The notes beneath the pieces are model-generated. The model was not told the origin of the DNA. It made no database searches and was given only the letters and a program-made list of their open reading frames with translations. DNA of 64,000 nt. Origin: Promerops cafer (lineage: Eukaryota; Chordata; Aves; Passeriformes; Nectariniidae). Shown piece by piece: positions 47,875-61,800 of the stretch. A program made the translations under genes and the position numbers. The first letter of the stretch is position 1. Each line of letters opens with the position of its first letter. The stretch spans positions 185,050 through 249,049 of the forward strand of contig VZSE01011436.1 of the NCBI GenBank assembly GCA_013398275.1, in the 5' to 3' direction.

Positions 47875-47990
47875 GGATAGGGCCCTGAGCAGCCTGGTCT
47901 ACAGGAAGGCGTCCCTGCCCAGGGCTGCGGGTTTGGACGTAGATGATGTTTAAAGTCCCTTCCAACCCCAACCATTCTATGATCCTAATA
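47875..47990 (+). mobile_element. CR1 LINE, truncated 3'-end fragment
   Basis: Sense-orientation CR1 text: GAGCAGCCTGGTCTACAGGA, GTCCCTGCCCAGGG, then GTCCCTTCCAACCCCAACC and the terminus ATTCTATGATCCTAAT. About 115 bases remain. The minus frame of 164 codons at 47481-47975, the longest in the window, starts inside this fragment (GVGRDFKHHL is antisense CR1), which argues against it being a gene. Confidence 0.9.
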
Positions 47991-49989
47991 TATATTTATA
48001 TGGTCTTTATTCATTCCTGGGCCTTGCTAACATTTTCATAAATGCAAAGGGTGTTGCTGGCATTCTTAATTTTACTGGGGATGCTTGCCATTTCTTTCCC
48101 AAGGCTCCAGTTTCTGGAACCACATTTATATGACAAACTCAGCTGTCCAGGAATATAAATGGTTTCTAATCCTTCTTCTTGAAACAGTAAGCTTGGAAAG
48201 ACAACCAGGAATGCTGGAAACCCAGAGAGAAAATGAAAACACCTCTAATATATTTCCATTTATAACAATCTCACTATTTCTAAGTCAAGATTATGCACCT
48301 TTTAGTTATGGTGTGGAAAAAGCTGGTTCTTGCCTTTGCAATGTTCATGTCATAAGTAGAGTCTAGAGGGCATGGAGGCTAAGGAAAAGGTGATATGAGG
48401 GGGGTGATGGATCCTGTGGGAGGCCAGCAGGTTTCTTTCACCTGTCAGGGTGCTGCTGTGGAGATGCCAGGCCATGAAGGAGTCAGGCAGAACCCCAGGG
48501 CCACCACAGGAAGATGTGGCATAGAAGGGGTGAAAGTGGGAGCCGCCAATGGGCAAGGCAGGAGGCTCCATTCATGCCTTGAACCAGGGCAATTCTCCCA
48601 AACTGTTCTCCAGGACCCTGAAGCTTTGTGTGAGGGTGCCACACAGGGCATATTTGCATTTCTCCTCCTTTTGCTGTGTTTGGGAGGAGCCTGGGTTGCA
48701 GTGCAGAGGGGCTGACGGTGCCTGAGGGAGGTGCAGGCAGCTGGACACATGCTGTAGCATTGGCACCAGCTGATTGTGATAGGAGGATGGCTCCACAACG
48801 ATCACTGTTGAGGAATATTCAATCTTCACACTTGCCCAGAGAGAGGGAGAGGAGGAGAGCCAATGAAGGAAGTCAGTAAGTATTTCAAGGATGTCACCAT
48901 GGTTGCAGATGCCAAGAAGACTGAGGAGAGAGGTATTTCTCAGGGCTAGAGAGGACTTAGTTTAATACAGTCAGCACATCTGGAGATACATCACAGTCCA
49001 ACAAGTGCAGGTGTGAAATTATCCCCCAGATATCTCTGCAAGCAGGGCAGGAAGGAGGCAAATCTGGATCCTTGCACTGTTGATTTTTATTGCCTCCATG
49101 GGCAAGTATAGCTGCGATCACCTCAGATACCTGCTGGAAATCAGTGTTGGTCTGACCAGACCCTCAGGGGACAACATGGACATTGGAGACCACAAACCAG
49201 CTGCTCTCAGAAGGAGTGAGCTTGATGCACATGGTGGTCCAGGGACTTAACCTGTGAGACCTGGGATGTGGGAAGCAAAATAAGCCCCATTCACAAGGCA
49301 TGAAGCCTTTCTTTTTAACTTCAGTTGTCTCCCAGTTGTCTGGGACATCATCAGAAGTCTCCTCTTCTTGAGCTGTATTAAGAGCTGTCCATTAACAGCT
49401 TAGCCAGTCTCCATGGGTCTAGACCAAAAAGAAAGAATAATTTTGTTAAGAAGTGTTGTTTTAGATATATGTATATGAAAACATGTATGCATACACACAC
49501 ACAATGTAGCCAGCCACAGAACTAGTGGAAAGGTACCAAAAAGAAAAAGATATCAAAGAACTGCTGTCATTTTCCATTTACTTTTTACATAAAATAGAAG
49601 AAAATTTACCAGCTATAGTATGTAATTAACGTCTGATCTGGATCACAGTCCCAGCAATTAGATCTTTCTTCTCTTTAGGTTTTCTTGTTGTTGGTGGTGG
49701 TTTTTTTGTTTTTTTTTTTTAATTTTTTTTTTAAAGGTATGCATAAGGAAAGATACACTGATAACAGGCATCACCTTTGAGGCTTCCAGGACTGTGGTTG
49801 GATAGGAAGAGTGCTTTGCCTTCAGGCACAATATTTCTGCTTTTATTGCAAAAGGGGCTCTGAAATGCCTCCTCAAAGACAGAAGAGGTGAAATTACTGT
49901 GGTAGGAGCAGATGACTGCTCATTTATACAGAGTATTGCCTGTGAATCAAGCTGCAGGATGATAGGTGAAGCCAGGGGTGATGAAAAGC

Positions 49990-50140
49990 AGGATTAATTA
50001 TGGATATGGCTACAACTTCGTGTGAGTCTGTCACGCTTGCAGCAATTAATCTCCACAGTGATGAGAGACTGCAAATACAGTTCTTCAATGAGAGATGGGA
50101 TTTGATTGGATAAACAAGAGAGATAGACAGATGCAACAAG
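49990..50140. promoter_or_regulatory. Candidate conserved non-coding element
   Basis: Unique sequence with GCAGGATTAATTATGG, GCAGCAATTAATCTCC and TTTGATTGGATAAACAAG: several TAAT cores plus a TTGATTGG and a forkhead-like ATAAACA. The minus frame at 49924-50139 (71 codons) has no domain. The regulatory role is inferred. Confidence 0.3.
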
Positions 50141-51013
50141 TTTTAACTGGTATCTCCCTGGGTGCTTCCAGAGGCAAGGGGGAAATATTTTTCACAAACA
50201 AGTAAAGAATAAGAAAATTAATGAGATCAGTCTTAACAAGGCAGCATTAGAGAAGCCCTTTGCATGGACACAAGTGAACAACAAATTTGGCTTGAGGTTA
50301 ATGCATGATGATGACTAAAGAAAGGGAAGCAGTTAATATAATCTGAACTGAAAAATTTGGATGGGTTCAGATTTCATGCACGTGTGTTTATTCTTCCTCT
50401 CTCAATGCTGAATTTATAGCTGAATTTCAAGGTGAATAATTATATTCCAATGCTGTAGCCATTTGATAAGCCTTTGCATTGCTGTGTATTTTTCATCTCT
50501 GGACCACAAAAAGCTGTCCAGGCGCTTAATGAACTTTTCATAGGATGTGAAGCCAGCCAGTTTTACAGTCCTGTCTAGGGGAAATGAAGTACAAAAGTAC
50601 ATTCTAGAGCTAATGAAAGCTTTTCTAAAGAACATGGCTAGTTAAAGATTGCAGGCAAGAATTGGCCAACTCCCAAATGGCACCTCAATTTTTTCTCTAA
50701 AATTTGATTTTTTTAATGTCAAATCTTGATCTTTTTAGAGGGTGCACATAGAAAGATAAATGAGACATGAGAGAAGTCATTTGGTGCTTTCTAGTCCAGA
50801 GTGTTAGCTCAGTTTCTGAATGACTCAAAAACAAACTCTAAATTAAAAGCTAAAACTGCTGCTTAATCTTCTTGGTGAATTACTCACCAGACCATATCTT
50901 CTACCTTCATTCATTAGTGCTCATGGTACATCATTGCAGTTGGAAACTGGTTTTTCTGTTGCTTGTATTTTTTCCTGTGACAAAGCTGAGGGGAAAAGGT
51001 TTCTTTCCTCCCC

Positions 51014-51056
51014 ATTACAGAAATCTGTGTCCCTTCTATTGCAGAAAATCTGTGTC
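51014..51056 (+). repeat. Two-copy short direct repeat with splice-acceptor-like text
   Basis: ATTACAGAAATCTGTGTC (51014-51031) and ATTGCAGAAAATCTGTGTC (51038-51056) are near copies. Each is preceded by pyrimidine-rich sequence, so each resembles a 3' splice site. No exon-like frame with a donor is evident downstream; the plus frame here ends at 51114. Confidence 0.6.
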
Positions 51057-54000
51057 TGACTCCAAATCAACTCGGTCAATCTTTGAAGATATATATGTGA
51101 ACATATGTATGTGACTGCTCCCAAAACAGAAATTGCCACTGTCACCAAAAAAAAAACTATATAAAATTATTACTTCCTGATGCAAAAGGCTCTCTTAAGT
51201 TTGTATTCATCATGTTAACTGATCATTGTAAGATATACATTATGTTCTTAATACCATGGAAGTTTAGGGGAATATTTACAATTGGAAATAATTGTTTAAA
51301 GGGTTATGTCTGAAGAATGCAGAGGAATGCAGCAAAGCTCTTAGAAGAACTTTAATTTGCTATCAAAAACCAATTTATTCAATGTCTCCTTCCAGAAGAA
51401 TATATTGTTAGTTCAGCTGCAACTTCTTAACTTCATCATATTTTATATATTTTGGCCATCATGCATTGCCAGAGAGTATATTATACAGTGTGATTTAAAA
51501 TGTGTTCTGATTAAGTACACAGAAATGATCCTATTCACTGTTCAAGGAATGAGGGGGACATCATAAGTACCCATTGTTAAGGTGTAGATATATTTAATAA
51601 TCATCTGTTAGCTAAAGCTTTTAATCCTATGCCTTGATTATGTTATACCTTCATTTATATTCTAAGGTATTGTTTCAATTGCAGACATGAAGAGCAGACA
51701 ATGTCTTACATCTCCCCCACTCCCATCACACAACCATTGGAAAGAAAAATACAGGAAATGTGTCTTCACGGGAAATGAAAATGGGAAAAAAAAAGAAAGG
51801 CTAAAAAAGCATCAAGAGAAATTGATCAGCTGAAAGATGGAGTGAAAGACCTAGAGAGTTCAATAAGGGAGTGTGCTGGGAGCATGCTGTTATTTTTATT
51901 GCTACAATGGTACTTATCCAGGACCTAAAATTTTGTTGCCTCTTAAAAAGATTACAGGTAATTTAGTAAACATAGAGAGAAGGACAATATAGATATTTGG
52001 AGGCTTCTCTACAGGGAGGGATTACAAGGTCTTGCTCTTTTCAGCTCACAAAAGAAATGGCAGAGCTGGAACCTGCCAGACCCCCGAGAAATGCTGAAGC
52101 TGGCAGAGAACATGAAGGAATGATGAGCTGCAATGTGCTCACACAAGCACCAGTGACAATGTGAGGCAGCAGTTCCAAAGGCAACGGAGGGGTTCCTGGC
52201 AGCTGGCCCTCACAGAGACCAAAAGTACTAATGAATTCTGCAAGGGATGAGACAAGTTCATTGAGGATAGGTCAAAGAGTGACTCTTCAAAGTGATTGCC
52301 CATGTGTAACTGCTACCTCAGGAAATCCCAAACTATTGCTTCTCGGAAACTGGCCCCGTGTAATGGGGATGAATCACCCTGTGATATGTGCCCTAGCCTT
52401 GTGCTTTCCCTAAACATCTGTTCCTGGGTCATGTAAGAAGTAGGGCACTTAGTCACATACACAGGGACTGAACTCACCATGATGAGCTAAAAAATTCTGA
52501 GCCCCATGTCCTGTGTTGACCAGTTTCTCTAAGTGATGTTAGCACAGAAATCCTTCCCCTTCGCAAGGAGCCTGTGCCTTTGAAACCTTGAAGATAGACT
52601 TGTATGATGAGCACTTCCTTCAGTGAAACTATTGATGGGAAAAATATTAAGAAAAAATAAAGCAAGCAGGGATTTGGCCCTAGTGAGACAGGCATAAGTA
52701 TGCTTACACTCAAAAAGCAATTATTAATATTTTAGCAAATGTGACAAAGGATAGCTCAGTGCTCCTGTCAACTTTTTAAAATACAGATCAACTAACCCCT
52801 TCTTCCCTGGAAATCTCCAACATCTAAACCAGCAATCAAGACTTTTACTTACAGGGAAGAAAAAGATTCTTTGGGAAAATCATCAAAATAATTTTTTAAA
52901 TGAACCTTAGGCCTTATCTTGCATGTCAGCCATGTTAATGCAGATGTTTCCAATTTGAAAATGAAGAGTGAGTTTTGTCTGAAGGCTATGTCTGTGGAGA
53001 GACAGCTCTTCCCAAAGGAATGGGCCTCGGGTTTTGCAGATAGAAATCAGAATCTAGGAGGGTTAAGAATAAGAAGAGATCAGTCCTTAAGTTCTGATAA
53101 TGAGAAAGGAATTTGATGAGGTTGGAATATTCAGGAAAGACATTACAAAGAAGACAAAGGAAAAATGCAAAAATATGTTCCCCACTGTTAGAAGCCTGTT
53201 AGATGTGAAGAGTAGCTAAATTAGACATTGTGAAACAGCAAAAGTGGAATCCAAAATCCTGAAATCATGATCAAGGAAAGAATTAATTGTCTCAGAAGAA
53301 GGACCCTGGTGTTCAACACCTGGACACTATATGGGCTCCCTCACAGCTCAGGCAGAGGTGTCTCTATTGACTCTGCCCTCATGTAAGAATGTGGGAAAGG
53401 GGAATATTCCTGAAGTTATTGTGTATAAGCCCCCACTAAAGCTCTCTGCTATCAGTGATATGGGACACTGTTGAAGGGGACAAACCAAAAACTCTGCACA
53501 TCTGCATCAGTCCCAAGAGATCATGGAGACCCACACAAACTAGAGCTTTCTCCATGGAGTTATAACAGGAATATAGCCAGCCCAGGACAGGACAGTGCAT
53601 TCCTAAGCAAGAGCTGCCCCTCCAGCTACCCAAAGTTTGTGCTCTGGGTCACATGGGAAAATGGATACTGTCCTGTGGCTACTGGGATTAATAATGTGGA
53701 TGTCTATTCAAAGAGAAGATAATGAACTTCACATCAATTAGGTATTCGCAGTAAGAAAGCAAAGAAAATAAGTTTTTCCTCTCCAGCTGAAAATTGCACC
53801 CATTACTTTCCTGCTCCAGGCCTTCCAGCTTTCTAACCTGATGAGTTATGGACAGTCATTCTTTCCAGCGTTGGCTAAATTCTTTTCTAATTATACATGT
53901 TCTGAATAGCACGAGGCAGACCTGCTGGTAGAACATTTGGTGCAGAGAGCATAATAAATTCCACAGAGAGCTTGACGTGCTTCACCATAGATGCAATATT

Positions 54001-55689
54001 CATTTTCATCACCACAGAAGAGATGGGATATTAAGCCAGAGTTTAAAAAAATGTTGTGCTCCTTTACTAGGATGTGTAGGTGGGATTAACTTTGTTTGTT
54101 CAGTTAAAAAGCTGTGTTGTAAGACAGCTTCAGTAGAATTAATATCTAGACATTTGTAAAGCAGATTTTACAAACACAAAACCACAGAAGATGCAAATAA
54201 AATCAGATCTATAAGATACATAACCATCACAATTTTAACACTGTTTTGGGATAGAACTGAAAATAACACATAAAAGCATAAACTATGTCAAGAAACTTTA
54301 GGACATGATCTTTTACTCAAAGATCTTCTCTGTGGAAATAGGTTGTAAAGTGCTTACAATAAAAAGTAGCTCTTAAAAGAGTGGGGGTTTATTGTCAGGG
54401 AATGATTTACAGAACAAATATATTCAGATTTAAAGTAAAAACATTTCATTTTTTTCAAACACCGGGCCTGCAAATCCATCTTGGGACCTCCAAGCAGATT
54501 CTTTTCTTGCTTCTCATGGATAGTAATAAAGTTTCTAGAGACCATCTGTGGAAAAGGCCCTACATGTGTACTGACTTTGCAAACTGAGTATTTGGATTTT
54601 ACAAAAAGATGAAGAACATATGAACAGAAGTGGGAATTTCCCTTCTTTTTATAGATTATCATATCTCAGCTAATGAGATGATGGTAGAATATTTAGAGAG
54701 CAAATCACAAAAGGTCAGCAGAAGAAGGGAAAGGGAGGTGTTTTCTGGTCTTGTGCTTAGTGCATTAGGACATGTTACCTGGTAAATGTACAGCAGGATG
54801 TTGGATTTAAGGAAGACCTCCTTTCAAGGAGGGGGAAGAATTGCAGCCCTTCCTTTCTGTCCCTTGCTGCTGTTTCCATGTATCATGACATGCTCTGGGG
54901 GATTTGGAAACTTGGAAGACATAATTTACTCTAGTGAGCTGTGGCCCATATGACTGTGATTCACACGACTCTGCTTTCTGTTGGATGCACCCCTGCATTT
55001 TTGGCATGGTCCTGTGGCCAGGGATGCCAGCAGTGTCCTTTCATGGCTGCTATCATCAAGGAGGCAGCAGCCACACTTCATCCTCATGGAGATGTTACTT
55101 TTGTTCCCTCTTGCTTTGTTGTTTCCCTTTATATATAATACGAGTCATTCAGAGTCAGTGTAAATGTTTGTTCAGAATAGGGGATGGAAAAATGTAAGAA
55201 TAATTCTGGTAATGGAAGTAGAATATAAACAAAGAGCTTAGAGAAAGTGGAGGAGCAGTGGGGAGGTTTCCTGTTTAAAAAAGGAAAATGGAAAAGTTAA
55301 AATGGCTACTTATGGAAATGTAGAATAAACCTTCCACAGCTAAATGTAAAAGGAAGAATTTGGATCTGCTCAGAGGTACACAAGGTATTTTAACAGACAG
55401 TGGCAAAAAGGATAATCTTTCTTCTATTGGAAAAATTACTTTTGTAGTACTTAAAGACACAGGATTTTCATGCTCGTGAAGTAGAGTGTAAGCACCTGAC
55501 AGCACAGTGGAGACATAGAGGTGTGTGCAGATTCCACAGTGGAATCTGGAGTGGGGAAGGAAGATCAGCACATTTATTTTAGTCCTTGCCATTACTGCTG
55601 GAAAGGAACTTCTCAGACACGGGCATGAAGGATATCAGCGACAGAATTCCAACCATGGATCCTCCCTTCTTTCTCCCTGAGATCTTTGG

Positions 55690-55855
55690 ATCATAGAATT
55701 GTTGAATGGTTTGGGTTGGAAGGAACCTTAAAGATCATCCAGTTCCAAACCCTTGCCATGGGCAGGGGCACCTCCCACTTGACCAGTTTGCCCTATCCAA
55801 CCTGGCCTTGAACAGTTCTAGAGAAGTGGCATCCAAAATCCTATAAGATTCTCCC
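55690..55855 (-). mobile_element. CR1 LINE, truncated 3'-end fragment
   Basis: The plus strand reads ATCATAGAATTGTTGAATGG, then GGGTTGGAAGGAACCTTAAA and CCTGGCCTTGAACAGTTCTA, the reverse complement of the CR1 3' end. The element is on the minus strand. It is better preserved than the copy at 5145-5312, so probably younger. About 165 bases survive. Confidence 0.92.
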
Positions 55856-58800
55856 AAGAGCTAAGTCTTGCATCTCTGCAGGCTCGTGACATCCTTATTT
55901 TGGAGGATGGAGTGTATTTAGGAGCTTCATTGTCACTCTGATATTGCTGAGTTGACTGTTTCTAATGTGCTAAAGAAAAGAACATTTCCTAGGATTATTT
56001 TTTTGCTTAAGTGCATGTGTTTCACTTGTTATTTCAGATTTATTGGTATTTACTTTTTGCTGAATAATGAACCTGAGGGTAATGGAAATCTTAATAGGTT
56101 AAAAAATCAGAGCCAATATCATCAAAAGCTTCCTGTTCTCCACTGGTGTAGTGTTCACCACTTTATTTGCTTACTCTGCGGGACAAACGTGTTTGTTGCA
56201 ACATTTCGGCTGAAATCCTGATCACACTTTCAACAGGGCTGGGATTTCATCCTGTGAGCTCTGTCTGTGGGAAAATGTGAGGGAGGAGGCTGTCCCTCAG
56301 CCTTGCAGCATGGCAGGCCTGTGCATATGTGTTACCACAAAGCTCCAAGGGCTGGTGTCACACAGCAGTGCTGAGCCCATGCTGTCCTGACCAAAGCTGG
56401 ACACTTCAGTGGTGCCAGTCAGGCCCAGGGGAACCTGGTGAGAGTTGTGGGGAACCCCTGTGATGCCATGGGGGCATGCAGATGGTCAGGTCATGGCTCA
56501 CATGCTCTCCTGGTTGATGCTACCCCAGCCAAAATGTCACATGTAGCCTACAGATGGTCATGTGGTCAAGTCAAGGGGAAACCCAAAAATTTGGAGGGCT
56601 GGATGGTAATTTTACCACCTGCTACAGGCAGCTGATCAATGCTTCTAAAAGCCACAGGATACTTCAGTTCCAGTGCTGCCATTGGTGTGTGAGGGCGCTT
56701 GTTTCTTTTACCTGTGGGTGTTTTGTGGAGACCACCAGCTCCCCATGACATGGCAATGACTTCTTGCAGCCAGCTGTGGCACAAAGGGGATGTGGCCTGC
56801 ACATTGCTGTGTGTTTCTCCAGGCTGGATGACATCCTGGAACGTGGGTCTCTCTCAGGAGGTTTCACTGCAAACCTGCACTGTGGGTGCTCACGGGGGTG
56901 CCAGTGCCAAGCAGTGCTCCCACCTGGCCCCGTGCACTGCAGGGGTTTGGTCTCCCAGGGGGAACAACACAAACCCTTCTACCCCTTCCTCTGACTGATC
57001 CAGTCATTTCCATTTGGTGCGAGAGACAGGGAAGAAGAAGTGTGCGCTTCCAGTCCTAAGGTGAGAATTACTTTAGCCCAAATTTTTTTAACACATCACC
57101 CAAACTGTATTTTCTAGCCCCTGTATTTTCAAGTCTCTGCTAGCAAGAAGGCCTTGTGATGAGCAGCAGGAGTGCTTTGTAAAGGAATTTGCAGGCCAGA
57201 GGTGCTCACCATAAATTTCCTTCTGTCTACGATTACTATCATTGCATTTTTGAGGCACTTTTAAAATAAACTATGTAATGATGTAATGCACACAAAAGGG
57301 CTGGGGTGGGAGTGCAGAGAAAGGAAAAGAAGCAGCATCTGGATTTTGCCTGGTATCTTCCATAGAGCATCTTGATGTCTGTAATTAGTGTCATGTTATG
57401 AGAGCTTAAAAAAATAAAGGCGCCAGAGTTCCAAATAAAACATAAAATGGCTTTGATAGAATAAATGTTACTATCATTGTTTAAAAATGTTGTGACCTGT
57501 CTGCTATAGTTTCTGAGAAAGATATTTTCCAGTGCTGCTCTTGCTCTGACTCTTTTTAAAATTCTATTATTACAGATAAGGACAGAGGAAAATCCTCAAG
57601 ACAGACTTGTTTTAAATCTCTGTAACACAATGCCAGCATTGTCTCTCCTCAAGCTGAACTTCTAAATTAAAATAGGCATGATCTTTAACAGAGCTCTGAA
57701 ACACTCTGTTCTACAGACACTTTATCCCCTTTATTAGAGAACATTAATAATTCAAATGTTATGGCTTAGGTTAGGCAGACCCATTTGTCTGGTGTTGGAA
57801 TAATTTAGCTGCACTCCACTCTTCAGAGCTGTTTTGATAGCCAGTGGGCCAAATTCTGCAGCCTATTTGAAAGTCATGGGAATTTTACCTGCATCTTGGC
57901 TGTGTATTCGTGAGGGAGACACAACTAAGAAGTCTTGGCAATATTTTCCTTGACCTCTAGCATGTTCAGAGAACGTACAAACATGCTCTCCCAGCCCAAT
58001 TTTGAAGACTGCATAAGGCAATATTTTCAGTTCAGCCAGTTGGCTTTTTGCCTAAGCAAGGCCTCTAGTTTTGGGATCTAAAAACTCTACATAAATACAC
58101 TTGCAAAAACACATATGCAACCCACCTTAACAATATGACTTCCCCCCAGCTTTAATTTTACCATGTGTGAAGCAGGATTTCTGCAGTGTGCAAGTATGCC
58201 TCTGAATGTATCACATTTTCAAATCACTGGGATTTACTATGATTTTTTTCTAGACTTTAGGAGCTGAGCCACTTTCTACCTACAGGTTAGGTGCAGAACT
58301 CATTAGCAACAGCGATTTCCATAGCTACTCAGCTATGAAATCTTGGGTTTAGCTCAAATCTGCATGTAGTGGCAAAGAGATAAGTATATAAGCACAGCTT
58401 TTCAAGGTGGTATATTTTTTTGACATTGAGAGCAGGTCTACTTCCAAAAGCTGCCGTACTTGAAATACTTGGGATATGGAGCTGACTCCAGCACTAATAA
58501 AACACAAACAATGCCCTGAAGAGGTCTCGTTTTATCTCTTTCAGAAGCCACAGGGATGGTGGACCAGGAAGAAATGTATTCTGATCCTATTCTACAATTT
58601 ATATGGCGTGAAAGGACATTAAAGCTCTACTAACCCTTGTTGGCCACTCCATGAGATGGTGTGAACACCACTTCCACTTAATGTTGAACCCTGTTTTCTG
58701 CTGAGACATTGACCTTGCTTGCTTCATGTTGCCATCCCAAGAGAAGTGAAATCGTTATAAATAAGTGATATTAGCCATTAGTTATCTCGATATAGAATGA

Positions 58801-61800
58801 TTAGAAACGTATTATATGTTACGTAATATTATCTTATAATTTTGTATTTTGTATTACATGGACTTGTTAAAAAAAAAAAAGTATATTAAGCTTCACCAAT
58901 GTTCCACCAGAGCAGACAATTTATCTATTAAGTGCAAGACAAACAATCAGACAGACTTTCTCTTATCTGTTGGGCTTCTACATTACAAAACACTATAAAA
59001 ACCATACATTTACATTTGAAAATGAGAAGGAGAGCAAAAGTAGCCACATGTTTATTACTACACTCCCTGAAGCCAGTCTGCCAAGTGCAACTTACAGAGA
59101 AATTTTCTCTGTAATTGTATGGTAGAAAACCCACTTGGTTTTTAGTGCCTTCTGTTGGATATGAGAAAACAGTATTCAGCTACTTTCTCATCCACATGTT
59201 TAAGTGGCAAAGAGGATGCTCAAGCATAGTTTAAGCCAGATTTTAGAAGTGATTTGGGAACTTCAATTTGCAGGTGATTTCTAATAGCCCAGTTTGACAC
59301 CTACTAATGATCTTGAAAATCCCTCCTGATACCTTTAGGTAGTCAAGCACGTTCATAATTTGACCCTGCATTTCCCTGACCTTCAAAACTGAAGATAGGG
59401 TTCTTACCAATTTTAAAGATATTTTGCCAAGGAAAATATGTCAAAACTGACTAACTGTTCCAACCATGGTAATGGGAGACTTAGACCAAGAAAATATCCT
59501 TAAAACCCTCACATGTAATACACCAGCCCAAATAAAAACCTCACAGTTATGAAAATGATTCCAACTTAGCCCCTTTCTGCATGGTTTAGCCAGAGCTAGG
59601 GGCTGAACACATAATTAAAAGTTTAAATAGTTGTCCCTGGCAGACCTGGCATAGGAGGGAAGGCTCCATGTGGAGTCACTGAAATGGGGCCAGGTCCAAG
59701 TGTGCACACCTGCCTTTTGGGGAGAATGTGTTTGACTGGCTGAGGATGTCCATGGCAGGGCAGTAGATTAGGCAGACAGAACCTGACAGTTATGCTTGAA
59801 CAGACTCACTGATTCTTGTGTGACTTTTAAAGATCATGTTTCCACCTGTTTCTCTGAAGAACATCAGCTCTTCTCAGTGTGTTAATCCTCATTTCTGTGC
59901 CGGGAGTTCAGCTGGCTTCTTTGTCTAAGTTGCAATGAAAGCAGTAACATCAAAGCGCTCCTGGTGGCCGGGGCCACCAACTCTGGAGCTGACTGCTGAG
60001 CTTGCCAGTAGCCCAGGGAAGCCCCCAGCGTGCTCCTCACCATCCTGTGGTGCATCTAAGGCACTCCTGGAGATGAGCTGACACTTGTGGCAATAACACA
60101 GAAATGTGTGATGAGGCTCTGGTTGAAGAAAAGCAGCCACTGCAGTAGTGGAATGAGGAGAAAAGGGAGCAACAGAGACACTGAAATTGAGACATGGTAA
60201 CCCTGAGGCCTGATCTCAGCCTGCCTGGTCCCAAGCTTTCCTGGGCCGGCTTAACATGTTCACTAAATTTCTCCATCCCTCAGTTCTCAGGGTTTTTTTT
60301 AACAAACCCCCCCATTAGTGTATGTGAAGTGTTGAAAGTGCATGGTTATCACATGTATGCCTAAACACAGGGACAGTAGGGAAAGGAGCCTGACACTTAC
60401 ATATGCAATATATAAGTCTCACAAATGAGTAGGCATATACATTTCTACTAAATCATTGTGGCCTTCAAATCTGTTTAAATAAAACTTCGCATAGTCTGTT
60501 CAGCTGTTCCTCATAAATCAGAATTTTAGTTAAAAAATGAACTTCATATTTCTTCTGGGGCTTTGCTGTCCCATAGCCATATTGCTGAAACTGTTGCAGC
60601 TTAAGGGAGTCCTCCCTGACTAAAAAAATCCCATCCCTGGATCTGGGGACTGGAGTCAGACTTTGGAAAGCACTCAGAACTGGGGAGGAAAAATCTGGGA
60701 GAGGGAGAGAAATGGGAAGGACACTGTGTTAAAGCTCTTATACAGAGAAACCCATGTAATCTTCAGTGCTGTCTTGCAAAATGCGCGTAGGTATTTGGTA
60801 AATGGGATTATCTGATGGGAAGCAAAACACTTAATAAAAAAGTTAGAATCAAGCCTTTCTCCTGTCTGGAAAAACTAGGTACATTTGCCAACTTTCCCCC
60901 CAAACCCAATTTAATGTTTGTTTTGCCTGAAATGCTGTGGTTGTTTTGTGTCAGCTGTGTTTGCACTTGTCTTTCTCTCTAAATACTTTACCCTGAAAGG
61001 ATTCCCTGACCTGGCAGAGGCACTCAAAGCCCTGCCCACCTCCTATCTTTCTGCTCAGAGACCCACTAAACTGCCTGAACAGCCTCTGGAAGACTCATTC
61101 CTGAGCCAAGGAGAACTACTTCATTTCCAGAGTCTTCAGATTTATTTGTGCGCTCTTACAAGGTTGTCAACATCACTGTGTTGCTCCTTCTTCTGTGACC
61201 TTTTGAAGGATGAGACCACAAATCACTTTCTCTTTGGTCAACCTGAGGCCTTCAGTTTTTGTTCCTTAATTCAGGCTGGATGTAAAGAGCTGAATTGGTC
61301 ATTGTCCCTAAGGGAGTCAATGCATTTTGCTGTGGCAGGTTACTGGACTTCTAAGAAAACATTTCCAAAAAAATAACAATGGCTATGAAACTGCACCACT
61401 AACATAAAAGTCTTGAGATTTCTCAAGACCATGTAAAAATCCTGGTGTGCAAAACTGGTTTTGTATGAAACCCAGTCCTAGTTTCACAGCCACGATGTCA
61501 CTTTTCCCACTGGATTTAATAAGTTCCCCAAGTCAAACTAAATGCGTGTGCAGAAGCTGAGTTGCTGGCCTCATCTGAGAGATGATGGAGTTGGCATGAC
61601 AGGAGTTCCAAGAAACCCTAGTGTGGTCCCTTTCCTTCAGGTGCTCAATCAATCACTTGAACAATCACTGTTCTGAAGAATTTACGACCATGATGCTACA
61701 GCTGTTCCTGTCCTTCATGTTCACATTGGTAATTTCAAATGATGCTCTGTTTATTGCCAGCCTAACTCTCCTTCACACTTGCCAGTGCTTTTCATTGATT

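Larger units (their letters stand above)
47991..55689. other. Gene-free stretch
   Basis: No gene supported; frames up to 117 codons (minus 48445-48798) overlap on both strands in the GC-richer part, 48360-48830. T- and A-rich runs occur at 49703-49734 and 51788-51796. A 24/25-base duplication with acceptor-like text is at 51014-51056. Enhancer-like text lies at 49990-50140. Confidence 0.55.

Noticed and set aside
47481..47975. Longest open frame (164 codons, minus)
   Set aside because: Its N-terminal part is antisense CR1 and the rest has no domain.
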